Positions 11,341-23,087 of a stretch of DNA of 64,000 nt are shown in pieces. The position numbers were made by a program, and so were the translations under genes. The stretch comes from Acanthococcus lagerstroemiae (Eukaryota > Arthropoda > Insecta > Hemiptera > Eriococcidae): positions 21,473,312 to 21,537,311 of the forward strand of contig CM063113.1 in NCBI GenBank assembly GCA_031841125.1, in the 5' to 3' direction. A model generated the notes under the pieces. It was not told the origin of the DNA. It saw nothing but the letters and a program-made list of their open reading frames with translations, and searched no databases. Position 1 is the first letter of the stretch. Each line of letters starts with the position of its first letter.

Positions 11341-11815
11341 ATTTCATTGGACCATGTTTCCTCTTTTCTGTATTATGGAAAGTGATAAGAGTTTCATGCT
11401 TAATGTTAATTTGGGTCTACTTTATTGCCTCCCTCATACTGCGAGGTGGGTACAGAAGATGACAGTGGGGCAATGCAGGAGACATGGGTGCTGATGACTC
11501 TGTGGGGTGAGGGTAGAGAAAGAGAAGGAACAAAATGGGTGCGGATGGACTTCTTAGTACCCCAGTCGGTTTCCTTTTGTATGAAAGGTAGTAGTCTTAG
11601 GATATAGGAAGGAGAATGTGAAGGTTATCTGGCTTATGAGAGGAAAGGTTCGCAGATTGTGACCGGAAATTCTTGCATACCTTTTATGTCAAAAAAGACT
11701 GAGCAGGTTTTGGTTTTAAGTAAAACCTAAAATGAGAACTAGAGTAAACTATGAAAAGTCCTCACGACAAAAATGTAAAATTGTGAATCATTATTGTAAA
11801 ATATTGTGAAGTTAC
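11341..11815. other. Intronic sequence, no gene seen
   Basis: G-rich plus-strand sequence to about 11640, then AT-rich DNA up to the donor of the exon at 11816. Small open frames here lack any domain or splice support. Confidence 0.4.
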
Positions 11816-11909
11816 CTTATCCAAACTGAGATCATGTTCCTTCGCTGGTGTAGAGGCAGAACCTGGAGATCCGATTACATTAGATGAATCACTACGCCAA
11901 TCCATCGTA
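11816..11909 (-). CDS. Second coding exon of the minus-strand gene
   Basis: The exon is bounded by an acceptor (CTTTCTTTGCAG) and a donor (AAG followed by GTAACT), both clear on the minus strand. It contributes 31 complete codons after one nucleotide that completes a codon from the exon at 11985. The peptide is serine-, proline- and acid-rich with no recognised domain. The exit phase is 0, which suits the candidate exon at 2328. The intervening 9.5 kb intron is filled with retroelement sequence in the opposite orientation. Confidence 0.5.
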
Positions 11910-11984
11910 CTGCAAAGAAAGCACATATAGAATGTGTGTACATATTGATTTTGATAATGAACAATTAAGTAAATTCATTCCTAC

Positions 11985-12004
11985 CCGGTATGTGGCCTTT
12001 CCAT
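11985..12004 (-). CDS. Possible first coding exon (start codon) of the minus-strand gene
   Basis: An ATG at 12004-12002 opens six codons plus two nucleotides, ending at a donor (ACCGG followed by GTAGGA). The two leftover bases and the first base of the next exon form a glycine codon, so splicing keeps the frame open. An acceptor-like AG follows a T-run just upstream (about 12040), so the transcribed exon may begin there. The short length makes this call depend on the splice match with 11816-11909. Confidence 0.42.
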
Positions 12005-12327
12005 TTCGCGATCGAAAACTGTACTGGTCTCGATTCTGCTCTAAAAAATTGAAATAAAATAAATCACTTAGTTGGCATTTTATTCACGGGCATGATTAGT
12101 AATTTGAAAATGTCCCCTACCCACCCTGCTTTTGAAAGCTGAGCAGTAAGCACGACCCTGATTTTAGTTGGTAATACAATCTAATCCGCTTAACGTGATC
12201 GCATTTGCTCGGACTCGAAATGATCATAATAAACGGCTGATTCTAAAAATCGACTATTGAATTTTTTTTTATACATACATATACGTATGCAACGGTATAG
12301 ACAGGTCCATTCCTGGAAATGCCAGTA

Positions 12328-13385
12328 TCTCTGCGAGACCCGTTTTTACCTTGCGAGACCTACTTGCGGGTCTACAAACGTTTCCCTATGTTCGACTGTC
12401 TTTTCATGTTATACACATGTCCAGCATGCTGTACCACTTTTTCGGAAACAATTAAGTACGAGTCCCAGTTTCAGGAACAAGAGACCAAGTTTCTGTAGGC
12501 GAAAGGTATAGAAGCGACGTGCAATAAGTTTCATTTACTTGTATGTAATTCAAGTTTAAGCTCGTTTAACTTGTAAGTCATGCCCGAAAGATATGGGAAG
12601 GAGAAAAAAGTGATTTCATTAAACAACTTTGTGATTCCAATAAGGGACAAAATTTACATGTAATCACATAGGTACAAACGGTCCGTTCCTACCTGCTATT
12701 TCGATTCTATTAGACGGCTGATTCTATTAAGCGTGAACACATTCAGCGGATTACATTGTACATATTTTACAGGAAATAGTGTATGTAATACCTACTATTT
12801 GCTAAATTAATTAGACGATAGCCACGTTTCATTTTAACTGCACTTCACAATTATTAATACACACAGGAAGACAAACAAGTTCGAACACCCCACGCGCCAA
12901 ATTCGCAGCCTCCAGACACGTTCCTGTCTTTGACTCCTGTACCGCACCAGATGCAAAGGGAGAGTAATGCCGAGGCGATTGGCGAGCGTGCTAATATTAT
13001 AAATTCGCTTTGTACCTCGCCTCGCAATTCGTCTCCTCGCTCGCACTATCCTGGAACTGCGGACACGTGGCTTATCTCGACCGGAAAGCAACAACATGAT
13101 TCTATCATGAGTAATATTGGGCAACGTTGCTGGGCCTCGCAATGTTAGTTACAAATTTGAAGTGGGTCTCATTATACCGTTGGATGTCCAGGGTCTCACA
13201 AAGATATTGGGATATATGATATACAGTATATAATTTTTTTTCAGATTTTCTTACCCCTCGCACCTTGCCTGTATTTATACTGCCTAGTACTGCAAAACTT
13301 ACTAATACTTTTTTTTTTTTTCTATCTTGATAAATAAGACCGGGTCTCGGGTCGTCTGGATGATATACCGGGTCTCGCAAAGATA
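12328..13385. repeat. Inverted and direct copies of a GGGTCTCGCAAAGATA motif (possible non-autonomous element)
   Basis: TATCTCTGCGAGACCCG at about 12328 is the inverted complement of CGGGTCTCGCAAAGATA at about 13369, about 1.05 kb away. A second direct copy pair stands at the right: GGGTCTCATTATACC...GGGTCTCACAAAGATA (about 13166-13207) and GGGTCTCGGGTCG...GGGTCTCGCAAAGATA (about 13344-13385), each followed by a run of ATATA. This suggests a non-autonomous element with repeated ends. No coding capacity or clear target duplication is seen. Confidence 0.45.
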
Positions 13386-13432
13386 GCCATAGCTCTATAT
13401 ATATACAGATATACTTATTGCAATGATGAGTT

Positions 13433-13495
13433 GTGACGCCCGACCGAAAAACGTCATTAGTGACGCCCGATATATACTACTTGTGACGCCCTCCT
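13433..13495. repeat. Three direct copies of TGACGCCC
   Basis: TTGTGACGCCCGA, AGTGACGCCCGA and TTGTGACGCCC occur within about 65 bp at spacings of about 25-30 bp. The unit is too short to assign. It lies just right of the inverted motif region. Confidence 0.5.
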
Positions 13496-13822
13496 AAAAT
13501 GTGAATTTTATTCACTTGGCTTTAAATATTCGAAAATAATCTTGTGATCACTGGAACATAATTTTTTTCTCAAATCGAGGGGGGTAATTGCCCCCTTGCC
13601 CCTCGCTAGCTACGTCCATGTTCTGCTGTCTATAAGCTCTGATTTGCAAGATTTTCTTACTATGTTTCAAAGTGAAAAGCCCGTATTCCCCTTTCTGTAT
13701 CAACAATTGTATTCCTGATTGCGAAGTGTTGGAGAACGTTTTATTGATGATAAAGTTCTTGAATCTGCGTCGAATTCTGAATTATTAAGTCTTAATATAA
13801 TCTCGATATAACAGACATAAAA

Positions 13823-14167
13823 TTGTGTAAAGCAGTAAGAAATATAGATATTGGATTTGGTGCTGAAGAAGCCCTGAAAGATGTCAAGAAGGATATAACA
13901 CATATCACTTTCCAAAGTGACTGTAATAAATTTCCAAAGTTTTTATTTAGTTTAGTTCGAACTAAATGTCCACTGAAAAATAGACGTGTTCAAGGAGCTT
14001 CCTGTCTCTCTCCTACTGTACTGAGCAATGAAAAGTTGAGGAAATCAAGAATTGAAATTGTGTTGCAGGAATTTATAAAATCGAAACTAATGTTTCCTGT
14101 TACTGCAGAGTTGGTTAAGAAGAACTATTTTGCATTTTGTACCTCTCCTGTAACAGAGTCAAGATAA
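13823..14167 (+). pseudogene. C-terminal fragment of a hAT-like transposase-family protein
   Basis: The 114-codon frame contains DIGFGAEEAL, CPLKNRRVQGASCLSP and further K/E-rich sequence. The same signature (VNVGFGAK followed by FLDECRAFLKALYDKLL) ends the broken transposase at 53.2-55.05 kb. This arrangement is what I recall from a large family of hAT-like RNase H-fold proteins in invertebrates. No upstream catalytic region is present nearby, so it is a fragment. Most likely a transposon relic; the family placement is from memory of motif style, not from a search. Confidence 0.5.
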
Positions 14168-16614
14168 GTCGCATTCAACTGGCGTACAGACCGATTAGAT
14201 GTAGGTATTCATTTCTGATACCATGAACATTGGTAACATTAATTTTCCTATCAATCATTTCTCTGTCTTTTTAATGAAAATTTAATTTCCCTTCCATGGT
14301 AATCCTGATGTAGAGAGAGGATCCAGTATTAATAAGGAATGCGTTGGGAAAATTTATTGGGCGAATCCTCGATTGCCCAAGGAAGTGCTTACAGTGCGCT
14401 TCATAAAACTGACTTGAAAACATTTATTTAAGTCAGTGACAGCCTAATGAGCACCCCGAAGCAGGCCACAAAAATGCAGAATCATCCGATCCCAATTGAC
14501 CGACCGATACCCATTCCGACTCGGCACCCTCCGGCAACCTAGCCATGTGTTTTTACCGGTACCTCATTTCCATGATTGCGTATGTAAATACGATCCCAGC
14601 GAATTGTGAAAGTTTGTTCGCAATTTCAAGGCAATCAATAACGAAGGCCTGTGTAACATACCCGGAAAGTATGGCCATAGAAAGTAAAAGCCTCCCCTCG
14701 GGTTTGGAGGGAATTTACCGCGAGCTAATCTAAAATAAACTTTGACCGCTTATGGTCTCGAACGTGGCGAAAGCGAACCTATACATATGTATATTATATG
14801 GAGTAGCGTAATGTAAAAACAAAACGTGACGACTAGCGATACCTCGAGTGTAAATAACGTGAGTTCGAAACTCGTAAGCAAACAAAACGCGCTTATTGCG
14901 GTCGTTTTCACAAATTTGAAGCTTGTATTCTCATGTCTGTTTGAGTGGGCACCCCGCGACCTCCTACGCCCATCGGTACCGGGGGTGCACTGGTATCTCT
15001 GGGTTCGCGGTCGTCGTGACCTAGCGCAATCTTGAAAACGTTGCAAGGGAACTAGTTCCTGCAAAATGTGATCCCAACGCTCGCTGTGTCGATTAGGATT
15101 AACGCTGTCAGTGTCAATCAATTTTGTGGTGAGACTTTTGGGCGTACAGATAAGATCAACCAGTTTCTGTCAACTCTCGGTGTAGACCTTCAGGTTTCAA
15201 AGTTGCGTCCAGAAAATTCATTAGAATGGAGCGTGTGGGTGGGGGTGAGACTAACACCACCCTTCGGGCTTCACACCTCGCTGACGGCATCTACTTCCTT
15301 TTATGGTTCTGTCTGGGTCTTTTCCTGGCCGCTTATTCGTTTGTTCTAACTCATCGTCTCTGGTTCTATTTTCCTTTCTTCGAACGTCAAGAGAGAATCG
15401 GCTTGCTCCCTGGTCACTTCGTGCCTAGTTTTGCATCTTACCCGCTGTCTATCTGTCTCTATTTAACGTGCGTGGCTTTCTGGTTGTCAGCTAGTCTGTC
15501 TCTTAGGATTCGAATCGCTGGGCATCTTCGTCTATCCTCCATTTTCTATCTATGTTGGCACCCATCTCACAATCTTGTTGGAAATGAAGAATATTGATGG
15601 AGAGTGAGAGATCTGAGCTCTCGAATCTATAGGATGACAATTTTAAGCCTAATTTTGAAGCGCTTCGCGAATCAAATACCCTGTGAAAATCACTTTTTGT
15701 TAATTTTTTCTAGAAGATCATTTGTTTGTTAGGGAAGTACGTTATACAAGGTGTTCCAGGAAAGTGGCCCAACTGAATATTACGAGTATGTGAAGATCAC
15801 GAAGTTAGGTTGAAATTCGACGAGAGATGGGGCTAATGTTTTTGGTTAAAAGTTAATTGTGATTTATAAATTTACGTCTCCTCCCGGAGGGATCTTTGGC
15901 ATGTAACCAAATTGGAATTTCAAATAGAAAGGTATCAAACGAAACATGGAAATGAGGATTCCTTAGGTCGCTGACTTTAATACCGCGTCACAACATTTAG
16001 GATCCAATTCCCTCTGAAGCTTCCTAATTTGAAAAAAATAAAATAAAAATAGAAGCAAAATTAATTTGGAATAAAAAGTTAAAATAAGTATAGAAACAAA
16101 GGTTATCTTTTGTCGCTGATTTCGAATATTATCTCATCAACCTCCTCTATGAGTCCTCCAAATTTAAAGAAAGTTAAAAAAAGAAAAAAAAAGAAAACAG
16201 CATAACTTGGAGTAAACAATTATACAGAAATTCGAAACTGAGGTTAGTGAATTGGATTTTAAAAAATCAGACGAAATACCGAAATAGGTTTTCTGGATTA
16301 ATGATTTCAAATATCGTATCCAATTTTTGACCCGACCCCATCTGGGGCTCTAAATTCGGGAAAAAAAGTAAAAAATGATTTGGAATAAACATCAAAATAT
16401 TGAATGTGAAGCAAGAGAGGAAATTTTCTATTTTTTGGTGAGACAAAAAAGTTGTTCCATCTACGTTCTTTCTTTCCTGAGGGAAGGAAAATTTTCTCTT
16501 CCCAAAAGGCCTGGCAGTGACATAGCCAACCTAGTGTTCAAGTGGCGGGCTGGTTGACTAAAGAGGAAGGGGTGTCAGAGGGAATACTAAAATTAGAAGA
16601 AACCTTCATTTAAC
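14168..16614. other. No gene recognised; unassigned repeats
   Basis: Small open frames, including a hydrophobic one at 15226-15597, lack known domains or splice support. A phrase reading ACAAGGTGTTCCAGGAAAGT at about 15748 resembles the ends of dispersed insect elements, but I see no partner copy. The remainder is AT-rich. Confidence 0.35.
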
Positions 16615-18090
16615 TGTAGCAAGATTTCTCGCGAAAGCCAGATGTCCCGCCCAAATTTCGGAATAAGAGACTAAGAAGAAACCAGCTCCTCCCAGGGATC
16701 TCACCTGTGGAAAATTTGCCGATTGTAGATTGCCAACGAAGGGGGCTTAAAATAACGAGCGTTCAGCCTACTATCACTATACTCATAGGCGTTTAACCAC
16801 AGACTACCACCTAGCCTCACGGGAGTCTGGGCGAGTCCACGATGACCCCTACCCCCAGTGTACTTCATTAGCGAAGTAATACCGAAGACCTAAGCCATCA
16901 CAGAGTGGACGTAAATACTTGGGAACCCACTCTTCATGTCTCTGGTTGAAAAGAGGTCCACCAACGGGAAAATTAATTTGGATGCCACGTACCAAAAATC
17001 AAATACTAGTACGGTGGTACGTCCATCCATTTTCGATAAAATAAACTAAAAGGATAAAGTTGTTCCAAATTGACCTCACGGAAATTATGAGAATTATGTC
17101 AAACAGCACAGAAATACATGCATTATAAATTGATAAAATAATATTGAAAATAAACCAAAATAAAAGAGAAAATAATAAAAAAATAGAATGCGTCACAATG
17201 GAGATACTCAGTGGCTTTGTAAATAAACGTGGGGCCAGTGGCCCTTACTTCGTGATACGTCTCCTATCGGTACGCGATTGAAAATAAAATAATAGATGCC
17301 CTCCAATATGGGCTCAAAATCAACAATAAATCTTATAAACGACTACATTGAGTGATAACAGTGTGGAACTAGGGTCCTTTCTCCCCTAAAATTTAAAATG
17401 ATCAGAACAACCTCAGCATCAATGGCTGGAAGATGAAAATGTTCGAGAATATGAGACTAGCCAAATACGAAATCGAAATATAAGTCCACCGGGAGTCCCT
17501 TTCTCCCTAGGAGATATTCAATTTAGAAATTTGGGCTTCATTAATGTCACGAATTAAGAGCTCGAGGTGCTTCAGAGGTTCTTGGAACGATCGCTTTTGA
17601 CGATCACAGATTCGGTGATGACTCTTGCGTCTCGAACTGATCATGAATGGTCTCTCCGGACCGGAAATTTTGAAGTACCCCTTGAATGTAGAGTAACTAG
17701 GATACTGAGCCATTGCGTAATTTTTTTGCGTAGGCTATTCATTGAGTTTTGACCTGAACAAAGGGGGGGGGATGAGAAAAATAAATAAATAAAACAGGAT
17801 TGCTTTTAGATCTGAAATTTTGAAGAACCCAAGACCGAAAATGAAGGGAATTTCTATTTCGCGCCCTTTTCAGATCATACACGCGGATCGAAAGGGCGTC
17901 GGCCCCCTGGTAAGCACGAATCTTAAAGCTCCGGGTCGATAGTAAAAAACCGAAATTAAGGTACATTACCTAGGATTTCAGCTAAAATTGGAGTTACGTG
18001 TACCAATATACTGGATAGCTGGAAAGTTACCGTACGTATGGTCTGCATCTCGAGACGTGGATCCGGATCTTGTCGTAGTGGCCATTGGCA
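16615..18090 (+). repeat. Dispersed 1.5 kb repeat, copy A (intact)
   Basis: From TGTAGCAAGA to CTGCATCTCGAG, about 1.5 kb matches, in the same order and orientation, the sequence at 52376-52790 plus 55243-56385. Shared blocks include AGATGTCCCGCCCAAATTTC, ACGGGAGTCTGGGCGAGTCC, GGCCAGTGGCCCTTACTTCG and GGATAGCTG near the end. The near-palindrome TACTTCATTAGCGAAGTA (16861-16878) is perfect in copy B. No coding domain is evident. A minus-strand peptide with IRAYQGADALS appears in both copies but could simply reflect shared DNA. Probably a mobile element or its remnant of unknown class. Confidence 0.7.
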
Positions 18091-21000
18091 GGGGAGTGAT
18101 GGGGCCGGCACTCTTTCACGAATCCTCAGTGTCGGCATTTTTCGGCAAATTTGGCCATTTAGTCAGTATCTTGGACATCAGACTTGAGAGCAGGAAAATC
18201 GTAGACTTTTTTTTCGAGTGAAGAATTGGTGTACCGAGTCGGCGTTTTGGACATCAATTGGCAAAATTTAAGAGTAGCTGATGATTTTTTTTTAATAGAA
18301 GTTTTTTGTACTGAATCGAAATTTTGAGTATCAGTCAGGAGAAATGAAAATCGTTGAGCTTCTTCTGTATTGTTTCCTCCGCGTAGCATGAAAATTTTTG
18401 TGCTGACTGGAATTTTCGGCCTACTTTTACGCTCCTGTTTCCCCACACCAACAGGGCTGGTAATGTTATGAGTCATAGAGAAAATGGAGAGAAAAGGCTA
18501 GATTCCTTATACGACGTGCTTGACATTGATAGCGTTGTGCTCAGCTGCAGTAGATGCTCAACGGTTGCAAAGGTCTTCTTGGAGTGAGTCTTTGACATAG
18601 GGTAAATCTTTTTTTCATAAAGTAGGAGAGCGGTGGCTAATAGACAGATGCACGGACTGGCAGAGACATCTCAGTTAGCTAATAGCCAAACGTGGAAATG
18701 TCACCCAGTTGTCCCCCCACGCGTGCTTTGAAAAGTCGGTGCTCAACAAAGTCTAATAGCCAGTTGGAAAAATTGGGGAAGTGAGGACTGTTTTTCAGGT
18801 TTAAACTAAAATATTCGATTTTTAGTCTGAATTTTTATTGCTCCCCCCCCCTCTCTGGTAGAAAAAACTTGCTAGCTACGGCTCTGGCGTTCAGAAATTC
18901 TTGATTTTCGAATTTTGGATTTTGATTCTTAATTCAGGAAAATCTTGACTTTCGAATTCTAGATCGTTAATCTTGGTTTCCAGCAGCTACCTGTGCCTGT
19001 TTAGCACAGAAGAACTAAAAAAATCGTGAATTTCAGATTCTGGATCTCGATTCTCGACTTCAATTGTTCAGTGTGGGAGTCGATCTGTTTGTTCGGCTGA
19101 TTCACTGGCTGTGTCCTTGTCCATCTAAATCCTGGTTAATCCGCTAACTATGCAAAACCAGCGCTTCCATTTGCAAGACCTGGGGTACTGGCTTTCTCTA
19201 ACTGGTGACATCACTCCTTCCTATGTATATTCATACTTTTCTCCCCTGTCCCCGTTTCTCTCTCGTTTTCTTTATTCCTTTAATAACAGAAAATTGGCTT
19301 TTGCGCCAGGTCCTCAAGAGCGCGACGCCTGGGGTGATCACTCTACTTTGCCAGGCTTTCCCCCGGGGTTGCATGGACCTTAATCTCCTAGTAGTGTTTT
19401 GAGTTGAGGACCAATTTGAGGAATAAGCATTAGAATATAGATCAGTTCATTGGCTAAGTATTCGTTGATCGGGCTTTTCTTGTTTCGAACTTCGTCGTTG
19501 ACCAGCAAGGAAGACATTGGTTTGGTAGGTCAAAATATGCCTGCACAGATAGAAATATTGTTCGCGGTATCGCCAACAACCGAGTGCTTGGATTTCTCGG
19601 AAAATCAAGGTGTCTACAGGTTTGGAAAATTTGGAAAGTTTGGAAAAAGTCAGGAATTTGAAAAGTAGGTCAGGAAGTTTGTAAATAGTCTGGAAATTCA
19701 GCAATATTTTCATGAAGTTTGGAGAAAAACAAATAATGAACTCACGGAAAATGTTTTTTTGTCCTTTAGTTTTACTTCAGCACTCTATATGTGTATCTGT
19801 GAACACCTTCCTAATGCTTTCACCGAAAAATCAACTTCAAATTTCAGTTCATTTTAACTATAGCGTCTATTAGTATAAACATGAATATATACTGTCTATA
19901 CCGTAAAGGCTTAAAGAAGAGGGAAAAAAAATTTGGAAAAAGTCAAGAATTTATATTTTTCCATTCTCGTAGACACCTTGAAAATTAATTCGGCCCGTTC
20001 TGATCCCCATCTGTCTTGTGGAGTTGAACGACGAATACGATTCGAGCGGCTTCCTCAGCAGCGTAACTTATAATATATTGTAGTTATAGAAGTTCGCGTT
20101 TTCGCCTCTCGTCGCCACCGATATTCTTTTCGCCGCTTTCACGTTCGGTCGGTCGAAGAAAAAAGAAAAAAAAAGAAGAGAAAACGAAAGGCGCGGGAGC
20201 CGAAATAAAAATTTGATTGCCAACGGTTTTGTAAATCTCAAGGGCGACGGTGGAGTAGCATGAAAGGCAATTTTATTGAAAGGATGTCTGGTGCGAATGA
20301 ATTGACCCAATGATACTTTTTTTCCGCACCATACTCTATAATTCGAATGCGTAATGTATTAATAGCACGTTGTGCCACAAAGCGAACATCGAGCTGGGGG
20401 AGGAAAAAGGTTGAGAATTTCAAACTCAGACTCGCTAACGCTCTCTGTACGTGAACTGCCTCGAATTTTTCCCGTCGCAAACGCCATCTACCCGGAAAGC
20501 GCGGGAAAATACATTTGCGTTAGCATCGACTTCCACACGGAGATTTCGTATTGTGTTCCAGTGTGAAGTGACCCACTGAAATTCCGAGTACATTTTACAG
20601 AATCGTTTGTGACATAATTTGAAAGTCTCATTTCAGTTGGTTGTAGAATGCTTATCTACTAGCTTTCAGTTATTATTATTATTATTATTTTTTTCTTCTA
20701 TCTGGAATGACAGTTTGTTTGTATTTTCAACCTGTCTGTGTAACGATGCCATAATAAGATCGATTTTTAACTGGTGTCAGTTCTCGGGATTGGGAGATGG
20801 CCCACCTTTTGTGCTCTGTGGCTGCGTGATTGCGCGATTGGTACCTCGCGTATCAGCTTATCGTTCATTCAGAATAAGAAGACCCCCAAAAAAACGTTAA
20901 TTTTGCGTAGCAGTTTTTGAAGATTCTGGATTCTATAAATTTTAATTTGCAGGCACCATAAATAATCAAATTAAGCATAATTCAGCATTACAACCGATTA

Positions 21001-23087
21001 AAGGTTACAGAATATATTTCCAGAAGTTCATGGTTAAATATCATTGTTACCTATTGGTATTCTAAGTTTTCATCCCTAATTTTAAATTATGACATTTCTG
21101 TGAATATCATCGGGAGTACCATTACAGCTGTATCCTAACGCAGGCCCAGTCGAGGTAATTCCAGGTTAGGGGATGCGGTCTCGGGGGGCCAATTTGGTAT
21201 GCGTGCACCGCCATACGCACCGCCACTTGTGTTTTGCTATAAAATAAAATACTATTTCCACGTACAGTAAGTGAAATACTAGTATCATTGAGTGTGTGGA
21301 CAGAGGTGTAGGTAGCTACAAGTATAGCAAGGGAGCACTGTGCCCCCTCCAGTGTTTGAGCTAACAATAGTAAATTGACCAGAACCAAATAGAAAAATTG
21401 AAAAAATGAAGCCTTGTTTTTTGCTTGTTAATTGAAATTAAGATGCAAAATTGTGAGAATTTCTTCAATCAGTTAACATTTCTTAAATTTTTGCTTCCCT
21501 TCTTCCCTCCTTCACTCGAGAATGTTTCCGCTACGTTCCTATACAAGTAGACACCTTCCATTTCTAGGGTGTGCCAATTCACTTTTTCTATTGGCACACC
21601 CTACAAATGAAATATTACCAAGTTCACTCACACTCCGAAATGGACACTAAGTAGACACCTAAATGAAATATTCATGAAATAGATGTGTTTCATTTATGTC
21701 TTTTTAGCTGTGAACGAATTTTTTGATTTGTCTTCAATTTTCGTCAGTAGGGCAGCAGGACATGTTGTATTCATTCTTCCATCCACTTTCTGAATGACGG
21801 TCTACTTAATATAATATGACTATGACGAAGTTATACGGGGTAAAGTACCGAACTTGGATCAGTGTTTTTAGACCTTCATATCTCCTTGTCAAATAGCCGA
21901 AAATTATCATTTTTTTGTCCAGTGGTAGATCCAACGCAGGAATCCAACAAATTATGAATTAAAGAAAAAAAGTCGGCCCTTCGGGCCTCGCACGAGGCTC
22001 CGCCCCTGGACTCCACAATCTATTTTGTTTTGAGCTTACAGCTAAAACATGAAGAACATGGAACATGCCTTAGTTTTGGAAAAACTGACTCCTGTATTCT
22101 CACCAGATTTTTTCCGGAGCCGTTCACAGCTTTGTAAGACCCGGGGATTGATAGAATCGAACATTTCATCCTGTCTTCCAGAGAGACACCAAGGATACGC
22201 CATTTGTTTCAGAAAAAACTAATGTTGAAAAAGCCCAACTGAAATGTGTCGTTATTCCATAAATAATTGTAATTATGCTAAAAAATATAACAACGATACT
22301 GTCACCCTTTGTCTGTGAAGTTACAATCGTGTCATTATTCCTGATAAAATTATACGCCAGTGTAGAAGTACATTTTTGTAATAATCTAAAAAACAATTTC
22401 TTTGAGTAGTGCCACTCTTATTCCGAATGCACGATATGTGTCGGGTCGTCCAATGTTGATAGTCATCTGGTATGGATTTTTGAAAGGTCTGAAAGATTCT
22501 TCTCTGAGAGAAATACTGGGGGCAACTTGAGTTAAATTCTTGTACACATCATTTTTAAAATCACTAGCCCAAATATCGAATGTGATGCGAATTCTTTACA
22601 AATCAATTCTTTGTACTTTGAAGCACGGGGAAGCGGGCGGGGTTGAAATATAACTTGATATGTTATTAGCCAAAAAATTTAAAAAAAATTGTATGAGAGA
22701 TGTAACAGCCAAGATTTCCAGAGCTTTTTAATTATATTGGAGGCACGGCAACGAGATTCCGAAACGGCATAGAAACATAGTAAATTATCTGACAACCTTC
22801 TTTCCTACCCATCCTTCCAGTAATGAAAATCTCACCCCTCCCACCCATTGTAAACCTCAAGTGTAATTTTACTTTTTCTGTGTGTTTTCTTGGCTTTAAA
22901 AAACATTTGATAGTTGAATTTCGTGACTTTTCATGAGGATAATTAATGAAATTAAAATACCTACTCGGGGGGGGGGGGTTGAAGGTCACTAAATTTATTT
23001 TTGGTATCAATTCGCCAATAAGTTTGAAATGGTAACACCGGAGGGAAGACAAGAAGGATAAAATTTTTGAAAATTGCAATATGCATA
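18091..23087. other. No gene recognised; low-complexity and small hairpins
   Basis: The stretch includes GAATTTTGGATTTTGATTCTT-like degenerate repeats near 18890-19060, a TTA microsatellite at about 20665-20692, a 13-bp hairpin at 21566-21602 and a G-run at about 22966-22980. A GC-richer part at about 20040-20600 could be regulatory or a 5' UTR, but no coding exon with matching splice sites was found. Confidence 0.35.
21566..21602. repeat. Hairpin with 13-bp perfect stem
   Basis: AGGGTGTGCCAAT at 21566-21578 is the exact reverse complement of ATTGGCACACCCT at 21590-21602, with an 11-nt spacer. GTAGACACC occurs nearby on both sides. Possibly a small terminal-repeat remnant; function unknown. 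Confidence 0.6.

Noticed and set aside
15226..15597. 123-codon hydrophobic plus-strand frame
   Set aside because: Starts with ATG and has hydrophobic stretches, but no family match is apparent and there is no splice or promoter support; similar lengths arise by chance here.
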